A stretch of 41,835 nt of DNA from Humidesulfovibrio sp. GTDB lineage: Bacteria > Desulfobacterota > Desulfovibrionia > Desulfovibrionales > Desulfovibrionaceae. The position numbers and the translations under genes are program-made. Of this stretch, positions 10,195 through 19,222 are shown one piece after another; position 1 is the first letter of the stretch; each line of letters begins with the position of its first letter. The stretch lies in contig NZ_JAUYFU010000018.1 in assembly GCF_030689645.1 (NCBI RefSeq), positions 1 through 41,835 on the forward strand, written 5' to 3'. Below the pieces are notes generated by a model. It was not told the origin of the DNA and did no database searches. It saw only the letters and a program-made list of their open reading frames with translations.

Positions 10195-10207
10195 AGGAGT
10201 TATTCAC

Positions 10208-10735
10208 ATGCGCAAGTTTCTGGCAGCCGCTTTCTTTCTCCTGCTTCTGCAGTCCGTGGCTTTCGCCGCTGGCCCTTCCAAGGTCGGCATCTTTGATCCC
10301 GAAGAAGTTCTGAGAACCTCAGAGCCCGGCCAGGATGCCATCAAACAGTTTGAAGCCAAGATGAAGCCCGACAGCGAGCGCATCGAAAAGCAGCAGAAGG
10401 ACTTCCTCAAGATGCAGGAAGATTTCCAGAAGCAGGCCTTCGCCCTTGCTCCCGAAGCGCGTCAGGACAAGGAACGTGAGCTGCGCCGTAAGGAGTTCGA
10501 GCTTTCCGAGGCCGTGCGGATGTTCCAGAACGCCGCCAACCGCGAGAAGAGCATCAAGCTCAATGAGATCTTCAAAGTCCTGAACGACGCCGTCACCGAC
10601 TACTCCGGCAAGAACGGCTACAGCCTCGTCATGGCTAAGACCCAGGGCATCATCTACTACTTCGACCCTTCCACCGACATCACCAAGGCCGTGACCGTTG
10701 AGTTGAACAAGGCCTGGAAGTCTCGCAAGAAGTAG
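10208..10735 (+). CDS. ompH: OmpH/Skp family periplasmic chaperone
   Basis: Skp-like chaperones hold unfolded outer-membrane proteins in the periplasm on their way to BamA. The protein has about 175 residues with a clear signal peptide (about 1-21, cleaved after AFA). A long charged coiled-coil arm (about 50-125, rich in Glu, Lys and Gln) is flanked by the conserved body strands [12 protein letters not shown] and [22 protein letters not shown]. The start at 10208 is set by AAAGGAG 8 nt upstream and by the signal peptide. An upstream in-frame ATG at 10154 would bury the signal sequence. The place between bamA and lpxD is the usual one for skp/ompH. Confidence 0.9.
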   Translation: MRKFLAAAFFLLLLQSVAFAAGPSKVGIFDPEEVLRTSEPGQDAIKQFEAKMKPDSERIEKQQKDFLKMQEDFQKQAFALAPEARQDKERELRRKEFELSEAVRMFQNAANREKSIKLNEIFKVLNDAVTDYSGKNGYSLVMAKTQGIIYYFDPSTDITKAVTVELNKAWKSRKK

Positions 10736-10749
10736 TGGAGTCGCCCCAC

Positions 10750-11775
10750 ATGCGCCTGTCTGAAGTGGCCGGGAAGGTCGGGTTGACCTTCTCCGGCCAC
10801 GACATTGACGTCAGCGGGGTGAACACCTTGGCCAAAGCCGGGCCGGGGGACATCGCGCCGCTATTGACCCGCAAATACCTGCCCCAGCTTGCCGAGACGC
10901 AGGCCGGGGCGGTTTTGTGCGAGGAGCAGCACGCCCCAGAGGGCAGGAGCTGCCTCCTGACTGCAAACCCCAAACTCGACTGGGCGCGCGTTGTCGCGCT
11001 CTTCGCCAAGCCGCAAGGCTGCCTGACAGGCATAAGCTCGCAGGCCTTCGTGCACCCGGAAGCCGAGATCGGCGAAGGCGTCACCTTGTACCCCTTCGTC
11101 TTTGTCGGCGCGCGCGCGCAGATCGGCAACGGCTCCACGCTCTTCCCCGGCGTCTACGTTGGAGAAGACTGTGTTGTGGGCGCCGGCGCGACCCTCTACC
11201 CCAATGTGGCCCTCATGGCGGGCACGGTTCTGGGCGAGGGAGTCATCATCCATTCGGGGGCCGTGCTCGGCAGCGACGGCTATGGCTATGCGCAGAGCCC
11301 GGCCGGACACGTTAAAATCGCCCAGGTCGGCAACGTGGTCATCGGCCGCGATGTTGAGATCGGGGCCAACACGGCCATCGACCGCGCCGCGCTGGAATCC
11401 ACCAAGGTGGGCGACGGCACGAAAATCGACAATCTTGTTCAGATCGCCCACAATGTGGAGACGGGCAAGCACTGCCTGATCATTTCCCAGGTGGGCATAG
11501 CTGGCAGCACCAGGCTCGGCAACGGCGTTGTGCTGGCCGGCCAAGTAGGCCTGCGCGACAATATCAGTTTGGGCGACGGGGTCCAGGTGGCCGCACAGGC
11601 CGGGGTGGGCCAAGACCTCCCTCCTGGCGCCATCGCCGGCGGTTCTCCCAGCATGGACGGGGCCACCTACCTCAAGGTGTCCTTAAGCCTGCCCAAGCTC
11701 CCGGAACTCATGCGCCGCGTTAAGCGGCTGGAAAAGGCCGCAGAGGCCCAAGACAAGGAGACAGGCCATGAGTAG
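10750..11775 (+). CDS. lpxD: UDP-3-O-(3-hydroxyacyl)glucosamine N-acyltransferase
   Basis: LpxD adds the second hydroxyacyl chain, from acyl-ACP, to UDP-3-O-acyl-glucosamine in lipid A synthesis. The 341 residues match the E. coli length. An N-terminal uridine-binding domain (about 1-100) precedes a left-handed beta-helix of hexapeptide repeats (about 105-300) and a C-terminal helix. The catalytic base is H234 in [15 protein letters not shown] 10750 is chosen because TGGAG lies 9 nt upstream; a GTG at 10735 is also in frame. It overlaps fabZ by 8 nt. Confidence 0.95.
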   Translation: MRLSEVAGKVGLTFSGHDIDVSGVNTLAKAGPGDIAPLLTRKYLPQLAETQAGAVLCEEQHAPEGRSCLLTANPKLDWARVVALFAKPQGCLTGISSQAFVHPEAEIGEGVTLYPFVFVGARAQIGNGSTLFPGVYVGEDCVVGAGATLYPNVALMAGTVLGEGVIIHSGAVLGSDGYGYAQSPAGHVKIAQVGNVVIGRDVEIGANTAIDRAALESTKVGDGTKIDNLVQIAHNVETGKHCLIISQVGIAGSTRLGNGVVLAGQVGLRDNISLGDGVQVAAQAGVGQDLPPGAIAGGSPSMDGATYLKVSLSLPKLPELMRRVKRLEKAAEAQDKETGHE

Positions 11776-12226
11776 CGACTGCATCTTCGACATCCGGCAG
11801 ATTATGGAAATGCTGCCGCACCGGTATCCCTTTCTTCTGGTCGACCGCGTGCTGGAGTTCGAATCTGGCGTGCGCGCCAAGGCTTACAAGAACGTGACCT
11901 TCAACGAATCTTTCTTTCAGGGGCATTTTCCCGGCCAGCCCATTATGCCGGGCGTGCTGATCCTGGAAGCCCTGGCCCAAACCGGGGCTGTATTTGTGGC
12001 TAAAAGCCTGGAGATGAACACCGGGGAGAAGCTGTTTCTCTTTACTGGCATCGACGGCGCCAAGTTCCGCAGGCCAGTTGTTCCCGGCGATCAGCTCATG
12101 CTTGAGGCCGTTGTGGTGCGCCGCAAGATGAACATCTGGAAGATGCAGGGCATAGCCACAGTGGACGGCGAGCGGGTGGCCGAAGGCGTGTTCTCCGCTG
12201 CTGTTGTGGACAAGGGGAAAATGTAG
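11768..12226 (+). CDS. fabZ: 3-hydroxyacyl-ACP dehydratase FabZ
   Basis: FabZ dehydrates 3-hydroxyacyl-ACP in fatty acid elongation and so competes with LpxA and LpxD for the same hydroxyacyl pool. The 152-residue hot-dog fold carries the active-site pair H53 (in [12 protein letters not shown]) and E67 (in ILEALAQ). The N-terminal block [14 protein letters not shown] is typical. Placement between lpxD and lpxA is the classical order. It overlaps lpxD and touches lpxA (its stop shares a base with the lpxA GTG), indicating translational coupling. Confidence 0.96.
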   Translation: MSSDCIFDIRQIMEMLPHRYPFLLVDRVLEFESGVRAKAYKNVTFNESFFQGHFPGQPIMPGVLILEALAQTGAVFVAKSLEMNTGEKLFLFTGIDGAKFRRPVVPGDQLMLEAVVVRRKMNIWKMQGIATVDGERVAEGVFSAAVVDKGKM

Positions 12227-13035
12227 TGACGACGATTCATCCCACCGCCGTGGTTCATCCCGGCGCGAAGCTCGGCCAGAATGTCCAGGTCGGGCCTTAC
12301 TGCGTCATCGAGGATAATGTTGAAATCGGCGACGAATGCCGCCTCGACGCCTTCTCCCAGGTGAAGAACTACACCAGCATGGGCCCGGGCAACCACGTCC
12401 ATTCTTATGCCTGCATCGGCGACGAGCCCCAGCACCTCGGCTACAAGGGCGAGGAGACCTGGGTGCGCATCGGCGAAAAGAACGATTTCCGCGAGTTCGT
12501 CACCGTGCACCGGGGCACCCCCCAGGGCAACCAGAAGACCACCATCGGCTCCCACTGCCTGTTCATGGCTTATGCCCACGTGGCCCACGACTGTACCGTC
12601 GGCGACCACGTCATCGTGGCCAACGCGGTTAGCATGGGCGGGCATGTGGAGATAGGCGACTACGCCATCGTCTCCGGCATGGCTGCGGTGCAGCAGTTCG
12701 CCCGCGTGGGTGAATACGCCTTCCTGGGTGGCCTTTCCGGCTACAGCAACGACGTGCCGCCTTACATGCTGGCCCAGGGCACTCGCGGCAGGCTCTATGG
12801 GCCGAACCTCATCGGCCTCAAGCGCAAGGGCTTCTCCGCCGCCGCCGTGGGGTCCATCAAGAAGGCCTACCGCATCATTTTCCGCTCCGGCCTCATGCGT
12901 GAGGAAGCCCTGCAAAAGGCCTTGGCCGAACTGCCCGACTCGCCCGAAGTGGCGCGTCTGGTCGAGTTCATCCGGGCCACCACGCGCGGCATCACCTCCG
13001 ACGCCGGGCGCGCTTCGTCGGGCGGCGAGGACTAG
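12226..13035 (+). CDS. lpxA: UDP-N-acetylglucosamine O-acyltransferase
   Basis: LpxA carries out the first step of lipid A synthesis, moving a 3-hydroxyacyl chain from ACP to the 3-OH of UDP-GlcNAc. The 269 residues are close to the E. coli length (262). Hexapeptide repeats cover about residues 1-190, with catalytic H121 in HVAHDCTVGDHVIVANAV. A helical C-terminal domain follows. The start is GTG, overlapping the fabZ stop by one base. The chain-length ruler residue cannot be assigned by eye. Confidence 0.95.
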   Translation: MTTIHPTAVVHPGAKLGQNVQVGPYCVIEDNVEIGDECRLDAFSQVKNYTSMGPGNHVHSYACIGDEPQHLGYKGEETWVRIGEKNDFREFVTVHRGTPQGNQKTTIGSHCLFMAYAHVAHDCTVGDHVIVANAVSMGGHVEIGDYAIVSGMAAVQQFARVGEYAFLGGLSGYSNDVPPYMLAQGTRGRLYGPNLIGLKRKGFSAAAVGSIKKAYRIIFRSGLMREEALQKALAELPDSPEVARLVEFIRATTRGITSDAGRASSGGED

Positions 13036-13061
13036 CCGGGATTCCCGGCCAGGGCTGCACC

Positions 13062-13904
13062 ATGAGCGCGCAGGCCGCCACCTCGAAAGTCATCGGGCTC
13101 ATCGCCGGGGGCCGCCAGTTTCCTGTGCTGGTGGCCCAGGGCGTGAAGGCTCACGGGCACCGTCTGGTGGTGGCTGGCTTCGCGGGCCACACCAATTCAG
13201 AAGTCTATCCCATCGCCGACGTCCACCGCGAGCTGAAGCTCGGCCAACTGGCCAAGCTCCTTGATTTCCTGAAGGAGAACAAGGTCGAGCAGGTGGTCAT
13301 GGCCGGCACCATCAACAAACCCGGCGTTATGGACATCCGCCACCTGGATTCGCGCGCCGTGAAGCTCTTGTTTTCCCTGCCCGGCAAAGGCGATGACGCC
13401 ATCCTGCGCGCTGTGTCCGGCCTGCTGGAGTCTGAGGGCATGGAGCTTTTGCCGCCGCAAACCTTCGCCCTGGGGCTCACCACCCCGCCGGGGGTGCTTA
13501 CCAGGCGTCCGCCGGATGAGCGTGAATGGGCGGATCTGCGTCGTGGAGCCTTCCTTGCCCGCCAGATGGGCGCTCTGGACATCGGCCAGTGCGTCGTGCT
13601 GCGCGAAGGCATCGTGGCCGCTGTGGAAGCCCTGGAGGGCACGGATGCGGCAATTCGCAGGGGCTGCGAGTTGGGCGGGCCCGGCTGCGTGGTGGTGAAG
13701 GTCATGAAGCCCGGCCAGGAAGAGCGCGTGGACCTGCCGAGCGTTGGCCCTGACACCGTTCGCATGCTGGCCAAGGGGCAGGGCACCTGCCTGGGCGTGG
13801 AGGCGGGCAAGAGCCTCTTCTTCGATCTCGAGGCCGCAGTCGCCGCAGCAGACCGCGCGGGCATTGCCATTGTGGGCCTCGCTGGCGGCGACCTGGACGG
13901 CTGA
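13062..13904 (+). CDS. lpxI: UDP-2,3-diacylglucosamine pyrophosphatase LpxI
   Basis: LpxI hydrolyses UDP-2,3-diacylglucosamine to lipid X and UMP, replacing LpxH of gammaproteobacteria. The 280 residues show the LpxI (formerly DUF1009) pattern: an N-terminal Rossmann-like domain starting IGLIAGGRQFPVLVA, the segment MAGTINKPGVMDIRH, then the C-terminal domain with LDIGQCVVLREGIVAAVEA and GCVVVKVMKPGQEERVDLPS. It lies 26 nt after lpxA. The next pathway gene, lpxB, does not follow here and must be elsewhere. It ends the nine-gene operon. Confidence 0.92.
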   Translation: MSAQAATSKVIGLIAGGRQFPVLVAQGVKAHGHRLVVAGFAGHTNSEVYPIADVHRELKLGQLAKLLDFLKENKVEQVVMAGTINKPGVMDIRHLDSRAVKLLFSLPGKGDDAILRAVSGLLESEGMELLPPQTFALGLTTPPGVLTRRPPDEREWADLRRGAFLARQMGALDIGQCVVLREGIVAAVEALEGTDAAIRRGCELGGPGCVVVKVMKPGQEERVDLPSVGPDTVRMLAKGQGTCLGVEAGKSLFFDLEAAVAAADRAGIAIVGLAGGDLDG

Positions 13905-14213
13905 CCTGACATTTGCCCTGCGGCGACATTTGCTGTTGAAGCCTGCCGGAGCAAATACGTTCTCGCGCCTCCATCCCTCCTCCTCCGTCGGCTCGGACCA
14001 CAACGGTCTGTCGTGCCCATCAGCTTGACCCAACTGTGCTGTTGTGCGTGCGTTTTGCCTGCGCAATGGCCTTGAAAAGGCGCTGGAGCTTGCCGGACCA
14101 CCCCAAAGCGGCTATGCCTTGTTTCGAGCCGGAGATTCCAGATTCCCGCGCCCTGGAACGAATATCCAGCAGCCGGGGGAAGCCTCTAATGGGGAGCCTG
14201 TAAAGCGAAGCTC
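13905..14213 (+). other. Intergenic region between lpxI and the AsmA-like gene
   Basis: No gene or clear terminator was found. It contains a direct repeat GACATTTGC (13908-13916 and 13925-13933, 17 nt apart) just after the lpxI stop. A lone good -35 box TTGACC (14025-14030) has no matching -10. GGGGAG near 14191 may be a distant ribosome site for the next gene. Confidence 0.4.
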
Positions 14214-17200
14214 ATGCGCAAGAAACTGCTCATCATTCTTTTGTGCTGCCTGGGCGGACTGGGCATCGCCGTTGGGTCCGCCGTATGGTGGACCTCGCGC
14301 TATTTCCGCACGCCGGAGTTCCGGCTTGAGCTTGGGCAGTTGGTTCAGGAAGCTACAGGGCGCGAGGCCCGGCTGGACGGTGAGATTGTCTTGAGCTTCT
14401 TTCCCTGGTTCGGCCTCAAGGCTCAGGGATTCAGCCTGGGCAACGATCCCCGTTTCGGAAGCACGCCGCTGCTCACAGCCCACGAGATCGGCGCGCGTAT
14501 CAAGGTGCTGCCGCTGCTTCAGCGCCGCCTGGTGTTCGACACGGTGGAGCTGGACAACGCCATCCTGGTGCTGACCATGGACGGCGAGGGCCGCGGCAAT
14601 TGGGAGGGGCTCTTCGAGCACCTGCGCCAAGTTGAGAACGCAAAGGAGAAGACCGGCTCCTACTTCCGCCGCGTCACCGTTCGGGGGCTGCGTCTGCTGC
14701 AAAGTCAGGCCCGCCTGGACGACCATCAGAACAACTACAGCTACATTGCAACCGGCATAGACCTGCGCACCGGACGCATCGAGTCTGGCCGGTCGTTGCC
14801 GTTCAACGTGTCGTGCAGCTTCGCCTGGCCCAGGCCTGGGCTTACGGCCCATCTTGAGGGCGCTGGCAAGCTGCACTGGAGCGCGGATGATCCTGCGCCC
14901 CTGTTCACCGAGACCACGGTGCAGGCCGAGGTGGGCGGAACCTTCATGCCCAAGAGCGCGCCGCTGGCCGGGATCTCCACCACCATCAGCGTGGAGGGCG
15001 GCGGCAAGCATCTCAAGCTCTCGGACGTGCGTTTGCGCATCCTGGGCGCTGATGTCACCGGAGAGGTCACCTTTCTCGACGTCACAGAAATGTTTCGCCT
15101 GGAGGCAAAGCTCGATCTGGGCCGGTTCAGCCCGCGCAACGTGCTGAACTCCTACTGGCCCGGAACCGTCGCCCATGACCATGAGGCCGCGCTGCACACG
15201 GCCCATGGACTTCTGAACCTCAAGGCCGATGTGAACCAGCTGGTGTTCGAGACTCCTGGCTTCACCCTGGACAAGTCCCACCTCAAGGGCTGGGTGCGCA
15301 TGGGGTTTGACAACGGCACCGGCCTTGATTTCGACCTTGCGGCCAATACTCTCGACGCAGACGCCCTCATCACCGCATTCACTTCCAATGCAACCAGCCC
15401 GCCGCTGATAGTGGCCGATCTGCCCATGGACTACCTGCGCGCCGTGCACGGCGCGGGCCACATCAAGGCCGACAGTCTGAAACTCGCAGGCGTAACCGGC
15501 CAGGGCGCGGAGGTCGAGTGGTGGGGCGTCGCTGGAGCGCACAAGGCGCAGCTCAAACCCGTGAAGGCGCAGGGAGGCAGCGTTGCGGGAGATCTTTCTG
15601 TCACCTTCGCCGAGGGGCCGAGGGATCCCAGGCTTTTGGCCGGGCCGGGCGCTCCGGTGCTTGGCTGGGGGGGGGCCTTGCGCATGGAGGGCGTGGATTC
15701 CCGCCAGGTGAGCTGGGTCAACAGGCCGGGGTTTTCCGTCGCCGGGCGCATGGATTTGCGCGCCAAGGCGGAGGCTCCAAAGGCATTGGCGCAGCCCGCC
15801 GCGAAGCTTTCGTTGGTGGTGCGACGGGCCGTGGCCGAGGTGCAGGCCAGCCTGGGCGCCTCCATCATCGAGGTGACGCCGGACAAAGGTCCGGTCAAGG
15901 GCCAGGCCGCAGCCCAGCCCAAGTGCTTGAATTTGTCTTCCCTTCAGGCTCAGGCGCGTTTCTCCCCCGCTGCGGCAGGTGACGCAGAATGGGCCTTGCA
16001 GATGGACAGCGGTCTCTCTGCCGTGGGCACAAAGCCGCTGCTCAACCTGGATGGCAGGTTGTCCGGTCTGTTGCGCGGCCAGCAGGGCAAGGTTCAGCTC
16101 ACCGGGGCCGCAGCCAGCGGCAGGCTCCGGGGTTGGTTCTTGCCCAAGCGGGAGAACGAGGCCAGCTTCTCTGGCCGCGGCAGCCTTGATTTCGCCAGCC
16201 AGAGCCTGAATCTGACCTCGGCTACGCTGCAGGCGTGCGGCTTGAGCCTTGGCGGCGCCCTCACCGGGGCCAAGGTGCTTGGGGCTGATTGGGCATTGGC
16301 CGGGCACATCCGCTGCCAGGAGGGCGACCCCAAACGGGTCATGGCGGCCCTGGACATGGACGTGCCGAAAAGCTCGGACAAGCGCGCCCTGCAACGTATC
16401 ACCGGAGAGGCGGACCTGACCCTTTCGGCCAAGGGCGGCAGTCTGAACAACTTGAACGCTCAGCTGGACGACATGCCGGTGCGGGGATCATACGCGGTGC
16501 AGAACTTCGCTGCCCCGCGCCAGAACCTGAGCCTGACGGGCGGCCACTTCGACCTGGACCGCTACCTGCCTGCGCCGGAGCCCACAAAGCGCGGAGCCCA
16601 GCCAGAGCGGCCCACGCCGGAGCCTTTGAATGTGGACGCCCTGCGCGACCTGAACCTGGAGGGCGGCGTGGCCCTGCGCAGCTTCAAGTACCAAGGGCTC
16701 ATCCTGCGCGATTTTCGCGCCAGCGTTCGCGCCGGGAGCGGCTTGCTTTCGGTGAAGCCCTTTGGCGGAAATTTCTACGGCGGCTCCCTTACCGGGGAAT
16801 TCTCGGCCCAGGTGAATGGGAACGCCATGCAGACCAGGCTGGCAGTCGCGGCAAAGGATTTCCAGGCCGGACCCTTCATGCAGGGCTGGGCGGGCAAGGA
16901 GTTCGTCACCGGGAAGACAGACCTGTTCCTTGATGTGACCGGCTCTGGCGCCACGGATCTGGATGTGATGCGCACCCTGGAGGGGCTGGGCAGTTTCAGG
17001 ATTGTCGACGGGGCCTATGTGCTGTCCGGCTCGGCGGATGCCCAAAACGCCCAGAGCGGGGTCCAGCAGGCTCGGCGCTCCGGAGCCTCGGCCCAGCAGA
17101 CCGCCGGGCAGCAGTCCGTGGGTCAGCCGCAGGGTGCGGCAAAGCGGCCGGGTTCGCCCTTCAACCAGGCATCGGCCAAGCTCAAAGTCAGCCAGGGCGT

Positions 17201-17462
17201 GTTCCGCTCCGACGATTTCCGCATGAGCACCCCGAACATGGTGGTGACAGGCAAGGGCCGCTTCTCCCCGGCGGATGACAGCATCAACGTGAACCTTTCC
17301 GCCAGCATGACCGGCATTCCAGACGTGCCCATCAAGGTTTTCGGGCGGCTTAAGGACCCGGAAATGGAGATCCCCGCGGGCACGCTCATCAGCAACACCA
17401 TCAAGGGGATTCTGGGCATTCCTCTCAAGCCCATAAAGTTCTTCAAGGATCTGCTGTTCTAG
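14214..17462 (+). CDS. AsmA family protein
   Basis: AsmA-like proteins are inner-membrane-anchored and span the periplasm. Several family members are implicated in moving phospholipid to the outer membrane. The 1082 residues start with one transmembrane anchor (about 4-27), then the AsmA N-terminal domain with FRLELGQLVQEATGREARLD. A long beta-rich middle follows, and a conserved AsmA C-terminal part ends in VPIKVFGRLKDPEMEIPAG. A low-complexity Gln/Ala/Ser linker lies near residues 945-985. The gene contains a G9 homopolymer at 15667-15675 (codons about 485-487). It follows the lipid A operon and precedes yihY, fitting an envelope role. Confidence 0.85.
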   Translation: MRKKLLIILLCCLGGLGIAVGSAVWWTSRYFRTPEFRLELGQLVQEATGREARLDGEIVLSFFPWFGLKAQGFSLGNDPRFGSTPLLTAHEIGARIKVLPLLQRRLVFDTVELDNAILVLTMDGEGRGNWEGLFEHLRQVENAKEKTGSYFRRVTVRGLRLLQSQARLDDHQNNYSYIATGIDLRTGRIESGRSLPFNVSCSFAWPRPGLTAHLEGAGKLHWSADDPAPLFTETTVQAEVGGTFMPKSAPLAGISTTISVEGGGKHLKLSDVRLRILGADVTGEVTFLDVTEMFRLEAKLDLGRFSPRNVLNSYWPGTVAHDHEAALHTAHGLLNLKADVNQLVFETPGFTLDKSHLKGWVRMGFDNGTGLDFDLAANTLDADALITAFTSNATSPPLIVADLPMDYLRAVHGAGHIKADSLKLAGVTGQGAEVEWWGVAGAHKAQLKPVKAQGGSVAGDLSVTFAEGPRDPRLLAGPGAPVLGWGGALRMEGVDSRQVSWVNRPGFSVAGRMDLRAKAEAPKALAQPAAKLSLVVRRAVAEVQASLGASIIEVTPDKGPVKGQAAAQPKCLNLSSLQAQARFSPAAAGDAEWALQMDSGLSAVGTKPLLNLDGRLSGLLRGQQGKVQLTGAAASGRLRGWFLPKRENEASFSGRGSLDFASQSLNLTSATLQACGLSLGGALTGAKVLGADWALAGHIRCQEGDPKRVMAALDMDVPKSSDKRALQRITGEADLTLSAKGGSLNNLNAQLDDMPVRGSYAVQNFAAPRQNLSLTGGHFDLDRYLPAPEPTKRGAQPERPTPEPLNVDALRDLNLEGGVALRSFKYQGLILRDFRASVRAGSGLLSVKPFGGNFYGGSLTGEFSAQVNGNAMQTRLAVAAKDFQAGPFMQGWAGKEFVTGKTDLFLDVTGSGATDLDVMRTLEGLGSFRIVDGAYVLSGSADAQNAQSGVQQARRSGASAQQTAGQQSVGQPQGAAKRPGSPFNQASAKLKVSQGVFRSDDFRMSTPNMVVTGKGRFSPADDSINVNLSASMTGIPDVPIKVFGRLKDPEMEIPAGTLISNTIKGILGIPLKPIKFFKDLLF

Positions 17463-17495
17463 CGGCGGATGACAGACGGAGCGCAGGGAGCACAC

Positions 17496-18899
17496 ATGGC
17501 AGGGCAGGGCAGCAAGGGCGTGAAGGGCGCGGTGGAGCGCCATTTTCGGCACGACATCTGGGCCAAGGATGCCGCAGAGGCCGGGGGCGCGCGCAAGGGC
17601 GTCTTTGCCCTGTCGCGGCTCATCTACATGGTGTCCACAGGTTTTTTGGCCGACCATTGCATCATCCGGGCGTCTGCGCTCACCTTCACCACCATTTTGG
17701 CCATCGTGCCGCTTCTGGCCGTGGCCTTCTCCATTTCCAAGGGCTTTGGCCTGCAGAACGCCGAGTTTTTCCGCGACTTCCTCATGGGCGTTTCCGCCGG
17801 GCGCGCCGAGGTGGTGGACAAAATCCTCCAGTACATCGCCAACACCAACGTCAAGACCTTGGGCTGGATCGGCGTGGCCACGCTGCTGCTCACGGTGTTC
17901 ACCACGGTGGGCAACGTGGAGCGCGCCTTCAACTCCATCTGGGGCGTGAAGAAAGGTCGCACAAGCTGGCGTAAATTTACGGATTTCTTCTCCGTCATCG
18001 TCATCTGCCCGATAATCGTCCTGGTGGCCGCCAGCTTCACCGTGGCTGTGCAGAAGTTCGACCTGGTGCGCGACTTCGTCAGCAACCCCGGTTACGATGG
18101 GCTGGAGAAGTTCCTGCTCAAGTTCATCTCTTTGGCGCTTGTGTGGGTTGGCTTCACCTTTGTGTACGCCTTTGTGCCCAACACGCGGGTGCGGCTCAAG
18201 TCCGCCATCGTTGGCGGCATGGTGGCGGGCACCCTGTGGCAGACGGCGCAGTGGCTTTACATCCACTGGCAGATCGGCTTCACCAAGTACAACGCCATCT
18301 ATGGCAGCTTCGCCCAACTGCCCTTGTTTCTGATCTGGCTGTATATCAGCTGGATCATCGTGCTTCTGGGAGCGGAGGTTTCGTATGCCGTGCAGCACCT
18401 GCACGCCTTTGTGCGCCGGGGGCTCTCGGCGCGCCTGAGCCCCCTGTCGCGTCAGAAGGTGGCTGTGGCCGCCCTGACCCACATTGCGGCGCGCTATGCC
18501 GCCGGCCTTTCCCCGCTGCCGGTGGACGCTTTGGCCCGGGCGCTGCACTTGCCGGAAGACGTGGTGATGGACACCCTGGCGGCCTTGGCCGACGCAGGCA
18601 TGGCCGTGCCCCTGGGCGACGAGGAGTCGCGCGGGTACGCTCTGGCCATGGCTGCGGAGAACATCCGCATGGCCGAGGTGCTGGAGGTGCTTGCAGTGTG
18701 CGGGGATTCCGGGGATTGCGGGGGCATGGTGATCCATCCCGGCGTGGACCCGTTGTTTCAGACTTTCTCCGAGGCCCTGCGGCAGAGCCCGGCCAATGTG
18801 ACCCTTGCGGAGTTTGCCCAGAGCGAGACGGCTGAAATGCGCACCCAGGCGGCTCGGGCGCGGGAACTGGCGGCCATTCGAGAGCGCACGGCGAACTAA
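17496..18899 (+). CDS. YihY/virulence factor BrkB family membrane protein
   Basis: The family consists of polytopic inner-membrane proteins, once misnamed RNase BN, whose function is not settled. The 467 residues contain about six transmembrane segments between residues 45 and 300 and the family blocks ASALTFTTILAIVPLLAVAF and YGSFAQLPLFLIWLYISWII, then GAEVSYA. After the membrane region, residues about 320-420 look soluble, with a winged-helix-like pattern (LPVDALARALHLPEDVVMDT). ATG 17496 is chosen because GGGAG lies 6 nt upstream; ATG 17469 is possible. It lies 33 nt after the AsmA gene, so the two are likely co-transcribed. It meets the next minus-strand gene tail to tail with no visible terminator. 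Confidence 0.85.
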   Translation: MAGQGSKGVKGAVERHFRHDIWAKDAAEAGGARKGVFALSRLIYMVSTGFLADHCIIRASALTFTTILAIVPLLAVAFSISKGFGLQNAEFFRDFLMGVSAGRAEVVDKILQYIANTNVKTLGWIGVATLLLTVFTTVGNVERAFNSIWGVKKGRTSWRKFTDFFSVIVICPIIVLVAASFTVAVQKFDLVRDFVSNPGYDGLEKFLLKFISLALVWVGFTFVYAFVPNTRVRLKSAIVGGMVAGTLWQTAQWLYIHWQIGFTKYNAIYGSFAQLPLFLIWLYISWIIVLLGAEVSYAVQHLHAFVRRGLSARLSPLSRQKVAVAALTHIAARYAAGLSPLPVDALARALHLPEDVVMDTLAALADAGMAVPLGDEESRGYALAMAAENIRMAEVLEVLAVCGDSGDCGGMVIHPGVDPLFQTFSEALRQSPANVTLAEFAQSETAEMRTQAARARELAAIRERTAN

Positions 18900-18905
18900 A
18901 GCAAA

Positions 18906-19076
18906 TCAGTACGAGAACGGGAACTTGCGTCCGTCCTTCTCGTAGGTCTTGCTTTTATCGAAGTCGAAGTCCAGGAGCTCCATGTCGTGCTGCTTTCTGG
19001 GCTTGCGCGCCAGGCGGCAGGCCACCAGGCCCAGCACGAACACGCCTCCTAAAACCCATAGGGAAAGTTCCAGCAT
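18906..19076 (-). CDS. Small single-pass membrane protein, 56 aa, unknown
   Basis: The ATG at 19076 has an AAAGG ribosome site 7 nt upstream and a good promoter candidate upstream. Residues 4-24 form one transmembrane helix (LSLWVLGGVFVLGLVACRLA). A basic stretch ARKPRKQ then suggests that the C-terminus faces the cytoplasm. The tail is acidic, then aromatic (FDFDKSKTYEKDGRKFPFSY). A longer in-frame start at 19205 exists but adds an arginine-rich stretch that looks non-coding. It is divergent from the Fur-family gene. No family is recognised. Confidence 0.65.
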   Translation of the reverse strand: MLELSLWVLGGVFVLGLVACRLARKPRKQHDMELLDFDFDKSKTYEKDGRKFPFSY

Positions 19077-19122
19077 GGCCAAACCTTTTGTTGCGTTGCG
19101 GCCATTGCGGCCGCGCCGCGTC

Positions 19123-19151
19123 AATAGACCCCAGGGGTGGGGGTCTGTCAA
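19123..19151 (-). promoter_or_regulatory. Promoter of the 56-aa membrane protein gene, with an inverted repeat in the spacer
   Basis: On the minus strand a perfect TTGACA (19146-19151) is followed after 17 nt by TCTATT (19123-19128). An inverted repeat, AGACCCC (19126-19132) and GGGGTCT (19140-19146), fills the spacer and touches both boxes. It could be an operator. Confidence 0.5.
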
Positions 19152-19185
19152 GACGCGAAACCTCCCGTCCAGGCGTATTCCCGCA

Positions 19186-19213
19186 TTGACAGCAACGCCT
19201 GGCATTCCATAAG
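19186..19213 (+). promoter_or_regulatory. Promoter candidate of the Fur-family gene
   Basis: A perfect TTGACA (19186-19191) is followed after 16 nt by CATAAG (19208-19213). Transcription would start near 19220, only about 3 nt before the ATG at 19223, which would give an almost leaderless message. Confidence 0.45.
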
Positions 19214-19222
19214 AAGCACTTT

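Noticed and set aside
14025-14053. Promoter for the AsmA gene at TTGACC
   Set aside because: No acceptable -10 at 16-18 nt spacing.
14112-18737. Two open frames of about 750 codons opposite the AsmA and yihY genes
   Set aside because: Long antisense frames are expected in high-GC DNA; they overlap well-supported genes and have low-complexity composition.
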